From Betaproteobacteria bacterium UBA7395 (GTDB lineage: Bacteria; Pseudomonadota; Gammaproteobacteria; Burkholderiales; Rhodocyclaceae), in contig DKNF01000144.1 in assembly GCA_002470165.1 (NCBI GenBank), forward strand, positions 1-5,097: a DNA stretch of 5,097 bases, written 5' to 3'. Positions 1 through 5,097 of the stretch are shown one piece after another (the stretch's first letter is position 1; every line of letters begins with the position of its first letter). Below the pieces are notes generated by a model, which worked only from the letters and a program-made list of their open reading frames with translations, made no database searches and was not told where the DNA came from. The position numbers were made by a program, and so were the translations under genes.

Positions 1-1524
<1,524 letters not shown>

Positions 1525-1540
1525 TCGAAAGCTATCGAAC

Positions 1541-1568
1541 AAGCCGGGAGCGTGCTCCCGGCTTTTTT
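1541..1568 (+). terminator. Intrinsic terminator after ftsH
   Basis: A perfect 10-bp inverted repeat, AAGCCGGGAG (1541-1550) and CTCCCGGCTT (1555-1564), encloses the 4-base loop CGTG. The run of six T at 1563-1568 follows, its first two bases pairing at the stem base. This is a textbook Rho-independent terminator 17 bases after the ftsH stop. It points along the + strand only: the opposite strand has no T-run after the stem. It ends four bases before the folP ATG, so folP and glmM must depend on read-through or on a start site I cannot identify. Confidence 0.9.
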
Positions 1569-1572
1569 CATC

Positions 1573-2400
1573 ATGAATACCATTCATTGCGGCAAATACC
1601 GGCTGGGGCGTGAACGCCCGCTGATCATGGGCATCGTCAACCTGACGCCGGATTCATTTTCCGGCGACGGTCTGACTGGCGATTTAGACCGGGCGATTGC
1701 CCATGCGCGAGCGCAGCTCGATGCCGGCGCCGACATTCTCGATATCGGTGCCGAATCGTCGCGCCCCGGTGCCGTACCGACCCCGGTTGACGAGGAATTG
1801 CGCCGTCTGTTGCCGGTTCTGCGCGAGATTACTGGCTGGGGAGTGCCGGTTTCGGTCGATACCTACAAGCCCGAAGTCATGCGCGCTGCGCTGGAAGCCG
1901 GCGCGAGCATGATCAATGACATTGCCGGAATGGCCAGTGACGCGGCGCTGTCGGCCGTGGCCGGCAGTGATTGCGCGGTGTGCGTGATGCACATGCAGGG
2001 GGTTCCCGGAACGATGCAGCAGGCGCCGGTGTACACCGATGTCGTCGCCGAGGTCGATGACTGGCTGGCGGCAACCGTGGCGCGTTGCCTGGCTGCAGGT
2101 ATCGCGCGCGAGCGGCTGATCGTCGATCCCGGCTTCGGCTTCGGCAAGACGCTCGAGCATAATGTTTCGCTGTTCCGGGCCATGCGCCGCGATGATGCGG
2201 CGTTGCCGGTGCTGGTCGGCGTGTCGCGCAAGTCGATGCTCGGTCAGATCACCGGGCGGCCGGTCGGTGAGCGCCTGGCTGCCAGTGTGACGGCGGCCGT
2301 ACTGGCGGCGCAGCGCGGCGCGGCGATCCTGCGGGTTCATGATGTCGCGGAAACAAGAGATGCGCTGGCGGTCTGGTCGGCGTTGAAACAGGGAGAGTGA
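1573..2400 (+). CDS. folP: Dihydropteroate synthase
   Basis: Cytosolic enzyme of folate synthesis that joins 6-hydroxymethyl-dihydropterin diphosphate to p-aminobenzoate, giving dihydropteroate; it is the target of sulfonamides. The product is 275 residues, the usual size, and spans the whole TIM barrel. Family motifs in order: [11 protein letters not shown] at 23-33 (diphosphate-binding loop 1), GAESSRPGA at 59-67 (loop 2), Asp96 in SVDTYKP, Asn115-Asp116 (pterin binding), MHMQG at 139-143, DPGFGFGKT at 185-193, SRKSMLG at 218-224 with Lys220, and RVHDV at 254-258 with the binding Arg254 and His256. The ATG at 1573 puts the conserved [11 protein letters not shown] segment at almost the same distance from the N-terminus as in E. 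coli FolP. A GTG at 1552 in frame lies in the terminator loop and is rejected. No Shine-Dalgarno sequence stands at normal distance; the only candidate, GGGAG at 1546-1550, is 22 bases away and inside the hairpin stem. The stop codon precedes the favoured glmM start by two bases, so the two genes are probably cotranscribed and translationally coupled. Confidence 0.96.
   Translation: MNTIHCGKYRLGRERPLIMGIVNLTPDSFSGDGLTGDLDRAIAHARAQLDAGADILDIGAESSRPGAVPTPVDEELRRLLPVLREITGWGVPVSVDTYKPEVMRAALEAGASMINDIAGMASDAALSAVAGSDCAVCVMHMQGVPGTMQQAPVYTDVVAEVDDWLAATVARCLAAGIARERLIVDPGFGFGKTLEHNVSLFRAMRRDDAALPVLVGVSRKSMLGQITGRPVGERLAASVTAAVLAAQRGAAILRVHDVAETRDALAVWSALKQGE
2391..2395 (+). promoter_or_regulatory. 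Ribosome binding site deciding the glmM start
   Basis: GGGAG lies at the very end of folP. It is seven bases before the GTG at 2403, a normal spacing, but only one base before the alternative in-frame GTG at 2397. This favours 2403 as the glmM start. Confidence 0.6.
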
Positions 2401-2402
2401 GC

Positions 2403-3761
2403 GTGACGAGAAAATATTTCGGTACCGACGGCGTGCGCGGTCGGGTGGGGCAGGCGCCGATTACCCCGGACTTCGTGATGCGCCTCGGCTATTCGGCCGG
2501 CAAGGTGCTGCTGGCCAAGGGCGAAATGCCCGCCGGCGAGCGTCCGTCCGTGCTCATCGGCAAGGACACCCGGGTTTCCGGGTACATGCTGGAATCGGCG
2601 CTGGAGGCGGGGTTTTCGGCGGCCGGTGTCGATGTCTGCCTGGTCGGGCCGATGCCGACCCCGGCCATCGCCTACCTGACCCGGGCGCTGCGCCTGCAGG
2701 CCGGGATCGTGATTTCGGCGTCGCATAATCCCTACTACGACAACGGAATCAAGTTTTTCTCGGCGCAGGGCACCAAGTTGCCCGACGAGGTTGAGCAGGC
2801 CATCGAGGCCGGCATCGATCAGGAGATCGTCTGCGTTCAGTCGCCGGATCTCGGCCGGGCGCGCCGGATCGACGATGCCCGCGGTCGCTACATCGAGTTC
2901 TGCAAGAGCACCTTCCCCAACGAATTCGACCTGCGCGGGCTGAAGATCGTTGTCGATTGCGCGCACGGTGCCGCCTATCACATCGCCCCGGACGTGTTCC
3001 ATGAACTGGGGGCGGAGGTGGTGGTGATCGGCGGCCAGCCGAACGGCCTGAACATCAACGAGAAGGTCGGGGCGACCGCGCCGAAGGCGCTGTGCGATGC
3101 GGTCCTGGTCAATCGCGCCGACCTCGGCATCGCGCTCGACGGTGACGCCGACCGCATCATGATGGTCGACGCCGAGGGCAATCTTTACGACGGCGACCAG
3201 TTACTGATGGCCATCGTTCGCAGTCGTGCCGCCAAGGGGCCGGTCAATGGCGTGGTCGGTACGCTGATGAGCAACCTTTCGCTGGAGCGGGCGCTGGCCG
3301 GGATGAATATTCCCTTCGTGCGGGCGGCAGTCGGCGATCGCTATGTGGTCGAGGCGCTGCATCGCAACGGCTGGCTGTTCGGCGGCGAAAATTCCGGACA
3401 CATCCTGGCCCTGGACCGTCATTCGACCGGCGACGGCATCATCGCCGGCCTGCAGGTGCTGGCCGCCTTGCGCGAGTCGGGCGGCGATCTCAAGACCCTG
3501 CTTGGTGCCTTGCCGCTTTATCCGCAGAAACTGATCAACGTCCCGGTCGTTCGCGGCTTCGACTGGCAAGCCAGCCCGGCCATCGCGGCAGCCCGCGATC
3601 TCGTCGAGCGGCGTCTTGACGGTCGTGGCCGTGTCCTGCTGCGTCCTTCGGGGACCGAGCCGCTGCTACGGGTGATGGTCGAAGGCGAGGATGCGCAGGC
3701 GGTTGTTGCCGCTGCCGAAGAGATTGCGGCGGCGGTCAGGGTGGCGGCTGGCGAGGGGTGA
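2403..3761 (+). CDS. glmM: Phosphoglucosamine mutase
   Basis: Interconverts glucosamine-6-phosphate and glucosamine-1-phosphate in the cytosol, feeding GlmU and thus UDP-GlcNAc for peptidoglycan and LPS. The product is 452 residues, close to the E. coli enzyme. It starts with the typical [11 protein letters not shown] segment. Seen motifs (numbered from the GTG at 2403): [10 protein letters not shown] with the phosphorylated Ser107, metal-binding loop DGDADR at 246-251 (E. coli has DGDGDR), sugar-binding GGENSGH at 327-333, and C-terminal phosphate-binding RPSGTEP at 414-420. These mark all four domains of the alpha-phosphohexomutase fold, and GENSGH points to GlmM rather than a phosphoglucomutase or phosphomannomutase. 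The start is GTG either way. I prefer 2403 for its ribosome-binding-site spacing; a GTG at 2397, overlapping the folP stop as GTGA, would add only two residues. Initial autophosphorylation or kinase activation of the serine is known for the family and cannot be read here. Confidence 0.96.
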   Translation: MTRKYFGTDGVRGRVGQAPITPDFVMRLGYSAGKVLLAKGEMPAGERPSVLIGKDTRVSGYMLESALEAGFSAAGVDVCLVGPMPTPAIAYLTRALRLQAGIVISASHNPYYDNGIKFFSAQGTKLPDEVEQAIEAGIDQEIVCVQSPDLGRARRIDDARGRYIEFCKSTFPNEFDLRGLKIVVDCAHGAAYHIAPDVFHELGAEVVVIGGQPNGLNINEKVGATAPKALCDAVLVNRADLGIALDGDADRIMMVDAEGNLYDGDQLLMAIVRSRAAKGPVNGVVGTLMSNLSLERALAGMNIPFVRAAVGDRYVVEALHRNGWLFGGENSGHILALDRHSTGDGIIAGLQVLAALRESGGDLKTLLGALPLYPQKLINVPVVRGFDWQASPAIAAARDLVERRLDGRGRVLLRPSGTEPLLRVMVEGEDAQAVVAAAEEIAAAVRVAAGEG

Positions 3762-3764
3762 GCA

Positions 3765-3794
3765 TTGACCGGCCGGGTGGCCAATCGATATAAT
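3765..3794 (+). promoter_or_regulatory. Sigma70-type promoter for tpiA-secG
   Basis: TTGACC at 3765-3770 matches the -35 consensus in five of six bases. TATAAT at 3789-3794 is a perfect -10. The spacer is 18 bases. A start site about seven bases downstream (near 3801) would leave a 5' leader of about 26 bases before the tpiA ATG. The spacer contains the palindrome CCGGCCGG (3769-3776), and the -35 element forms an imperfect inverted repeat with GGCCAA at 3779-3784, which might be an operator but could be chance. The promoter begins four bases after the glmM stop. Confidence 0.8.
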
Positions 3795-3826
3795 CCTCAG
3801 GTTTTAGCCATCGGAATCACCGAGCC

Positions 3827-4576
3827 ATGCGCCGCAAGCTAGTCGCTGGAAACTGGAAGATGAACGGCAGCCTTTCCGCCAATGGCGGATTGCTGGCGGA
3901 TATTCTCGCCGGTCTGGGCGATGTCCCCTGCGAAGTCATGGTCTGTCCGCCTTTCCCTTATCTGGCACAGGCGCAGGCCGTGCTTTCGGCCAGTCCGGTC
4001 GGGCTGGGGGCGCAGACCCTGAGCGAATACCCGGCGGGCGCCTTCACTGGCGAAGTCGGGGCGGAAATGCTGCGGGAGTTTGGCTGTCGTTATGTGCTGG
4101 TCGGTCATTCCGAGCGACGCAGTCTGTTCGGCGAGTCCGATGCTGTGGTCGCGGCCAAGCTGGCTGCGGCACTTGCCGCCGGTCTGGTGCCGGTGCTGTG
4201 TCTCGGCGAAACCCTGGCTGAACGCGAGGCAGGGCAGACGGAAGCAGTTGTCTCGCGGCAGTTGCAGGCGGTTCTGGATCGTGTTGGTGTTGCCGCGTTG
4301 TCGGGGGTTGTGCTGGCTTATGAGCCGGTGTGGGCCATCGGTACGGGGCTGACGGCGACGCCGGCGCAGGCGCAGGCGGTGCATGCCCACATCCGGGCCT
4401 GTCTGGCGGCGCACGATGCAGCGGTGGCAGCGGAGGTGCGCATCCTCTATGGCGGTAGTGTCAAGCCGCAAAATGCGCAGGAGTTGTTCGGGCAGCAGGA
4501 CATCGATGGTGGTCTGATCGGTGGGGCTTCCCTGGTGGCAGAAGATTTCTTGGCGATTTGTCGCGCCGCAAACTGA
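3827..4576 (+). CDS. tpiA: Triosephosphate isomerase
   Basis: Cytosolic glycolytic and gluconeogenic enzyme interconverting dihydroxyacetone phosphate and glyceraldehyde-3-phosphate, active as a dimer. The product has 249 residues, the normal length. Every catalytic residue is present: Asn9 and Lys11 in GNWKMNG, the electrophile His94 in GHSERR, and the base Glu166 in [10 protein letters not shown], which runs into flexible loop 6. The phosphate-binding segments YGGSVKP (208-214) and GGLIGGASL (228-236) are also there. In the dimer-interface region the sequence reads GAQT where E. coli has GAQN; this is not a catalytic position. The ATG at 3827 gives the standard N-terminus. A weak ribosome binding site, GGAA at 3813-3816, stands ten bases upstream. 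The gene has its own strong promoter just upstream and is followed by secG after 11 bases, so the two are likely one transcript. Confidence 0.97.
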   Translation: MRRKLVAGNWKMNGSLSANGGLLADILAGLGDVPCEVMVCPPFPYLAQAQAVLSASPVGLGAQTLSEYPAGAFTGEVGAEMLREFGCRYVLVGHSERRSLFGESDAVVAAKLAAALAAGLVPVLCLGETLAEREAGQTEAVVSRQLQAVLDRVGVAALSGVVLAYEPVWAIGTGLTATPAQAQAVHAHIRACLAAHDAAVAAEVRILYGGSVKPQNAQELFGQQDIDGGLIGGASLVAEDFLAICRAAN

Positions 4577-4587
4577 TAGGCATAAAA

Positions 4588-4959
4588 ATGAACTGGTTGT
4601 TTTCTGTGGTTTTGACGGTCCATATCCTGGTCGCCCTGGCGATCATCGGCCTGGTGCTGATGCAGCACGGCAAGGGCGCCGACATGGGGGCGGCTTTCGG
4701 TAGCGGTTCCTCGGGCAGCCTGTTCGGTGCGTCGGGGTCGGCGAACTTTCTCAGCCGTACCACCGCGGTGCTGGCGACGGTGTTCTTCCTGACCAGTCTT
4801 TCGCTGGCCTACATTGCCTCAGACAAGCCAAAAACGGCTGGTAGTCTGATGCAAGAGGCTGTACAATCGCAGCCTGTTTCGACGGCGGTTCCGGCTGCTG
4901 GCGAGGCCGCCGGAGCGCCTGCTGGTGCGGGTTCGAAGGCGCAGGAAGTACCGAAGTAA
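4588..4959 (+). CDS. secG: Preprotein translocase subunit SecG
   Basis: Small inner-membrane subunit of the SecYEG channel that assists SecA-driven protein export. The product is 123 residues. A first membrane helix lies at about 3-25, then the conserved cytosolic loop with [13 protein letters not shown] (26-38) and [13 protein letters not shown] (45-57), then a second helix at about 58-77. The tail after residue 78 is rich in Ala, Pro, Gly and Gln and looks disordered, as in other proteobacterial SecG proteins. The ATG at 4588 aligns with the E. coli start and has TAGG at 4577-4580, seven bases upstream. An in-frame TTG at 4558 inside tpiA would add a charged Arg/Lys stretch before the first helix and is rejected. 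The 11-base gap from tpiA implies cotranscription. The gene precedes a tRNA-Leu(GAG) gene, as secG does in E. coli. Confidence 0.95.
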   Translation: MNWLFSVVLTVHILVALAIIGLVLMQHGKGADMGAAFGSGSSGSLFGASGSANFLSRTTAVLATVFFLTSLSLAYIASDKPKTAGSLMQEAVQSQPVSTAVPAAGEAAGAPAGAGSKAQEVPK

Positions 4960-4984
4960 TTTCAAAGTAACGCAAGGAAATTCG

Positions 4985-5006
4985 CCCGGCACGAGTCCTC
5001 GTCGGG
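4985..5006 (+). other. Bulged hairpin in the secG-tRNA spacer
   Basis: CCCG (4985-4988) pairs with CGGG (5003-5006), and ACGA (4991-4994) pairs with TCGT (4999-5002). There is a two-base bulge (GC) and a GTCC loop. No T-run follows (the sequence continues TGGGTTGAAAAATA), so this is not a standard intrinsic terminator. It may be a processing signal or a stabiliser of the secG 3' end, or have no role. It is the only structure I see in the 66-base spacer 4960-5025; no convincing tRNA promoter is visible there. Confidence 0.4.
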
Positions 5007-5025
5007 TGGGTTGAAAAATACACGT

Positions 5026-5097
5026 GCCGACGTGGTGAAATTGGTAGACACGCTATCTTGAGGGGGTAGTGGCGCAAGCTGTGCGAGTTCGAGTCTC
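5026..5097 (+). tRNA. tRNA-Leu(GAG), 3' end beyond the window
   Basis: Reads the leucine codons CUC and CUU. The visible part covers acceptor 5' strand GCCGACG (5026-5032), a D-arm with the AATTGGTAGACAC pattern typical of leucine tRNAs, and anticodon stem CTATC/GGTAG (5053-5057 and 5065-5069, with one T-G pair). The seven-base loop TTGAGGG has anticodon GAG at 5060-5062. A class II variable arm has a short GGC/GCT stem around a GCAA loop (5071-5080). The T-arm begins GCGAG-TTCGAGT-CTC. The window ends three bases into the 3' side of the T stem, so two T-stem bases, the 3' acceptor strand, the discriminator and CCA lie outside. The long variable arm and GAG anticodon together fix leucine. It corresponds by position to leuU of E. 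coli. Confidence 0.95.

Noticed and set aside
1552..1572. Upstream GTG start for folP
   Set aside because: The codon lies in the loop and stem of the terminator, and its extra residues (MLPAFFI) are not part of the family N-terminus.
1684..2340. Long minus-strand open frame (218 codons) opposite folP
   Set aside because: Arg/His/Gln-rich composition with no family resemblance, lying wholly opposite a clear folP. It is a shadow of GC-rich coding sequence.
2337..3002. Minus-strand open frame (221 codons) opposite glmM
   Set aside because: No recognisable motif or ribosome site; antisense to strongly conserved glmM codons.
3839..4471. Minus-strand open frame (210 codons) opposite tpiA
   Set aside because: Composition dominated by Arg, Gln and His, typical of antisense frames in GC-rich genes; fully covered by tpiA.
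4558..4587. Upstream TTG start for secG
   Set aside because: It lies inside tpiA and adds a charged segment absent from SecG; the ATG at 4588 fits the family and has a spaced TAGG.
4751..5077. Minus-strand open frame running from the tRNA into secG
   Set aside because: It crosses the tRNA gene and the secG tail and has no protein-like features.

Overview
This is an ordinary housekeeping stretch of a GC-rich proteobacterial chromosome. All genes lie on the + strand: ftsH (5' end cut off by the window), folP, glmM, tpiA, secG and a tRNA-Leu(GAG) gene cut off by the right edge. The lineage is inferred from protein wording I recall. FtsH has HESGH as its zinc motif, GRHRGAG after Walker B and a [27 protein letters not shown] stretch (shown here only as family wording), and FolP has a TPDSFSGDG loop. 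Together these suggest a betaproteobacterium, possibly Rhodocyclales-like. The order ftsH-folP-glmM-(tpiA)-secG-tRNA-Leu is known from several beta- and gammaproteobacteria. In E. coli, secG follows glmM directly and is followed by the tRNA-Leu(GAG) gene leuU.

Layout: bases 1-1524 carry the AAA+ and zinc-protease parts of FtsH. A strong intrinsic terminator (1541-1568) fills the ftsH-folP gap and ends four bases before the folP ATG. FolP (1573-2400) makes dihydropteroate for folate. Its stop overlaps the start region of glmM (2403-3761), which makes glucosamine-1-phosphate for peptidoglycan and LPS precursors. A 65-base gap holds a very good sigma70-type promoter (TTGACC, 18 bases, TATAAT) that reads into tpiA (3827-4576, triosephosphate isomerase). 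SecG (4588-4959, Sec translocon subunit) follows 11 bases later. A 66-base spacer with a bulged hairpin then leads to tRNA-Leu(GAG) from 5026.

There are thus at least two transcription blocks: ftsH (terminated) with folP-glmM behind it, and tpiA-secG, perhaps with the tRNA, from the promoter at 3765. The genes have no shared pathway. FtsH and SecG act at the inner membrane (FtsH is known to degrade unassembled SecY), while FolP, GlmM and TpiA are cytosolic metabolic enzymes.

I found no mobile element, CRISPR array, toxin-antitoxin pair, broken gene or unexplained coding region. No gap between genes exceeds 66 bases. I see no undescribed system; the points worth a second look are small regulatory details at the gene junctions.
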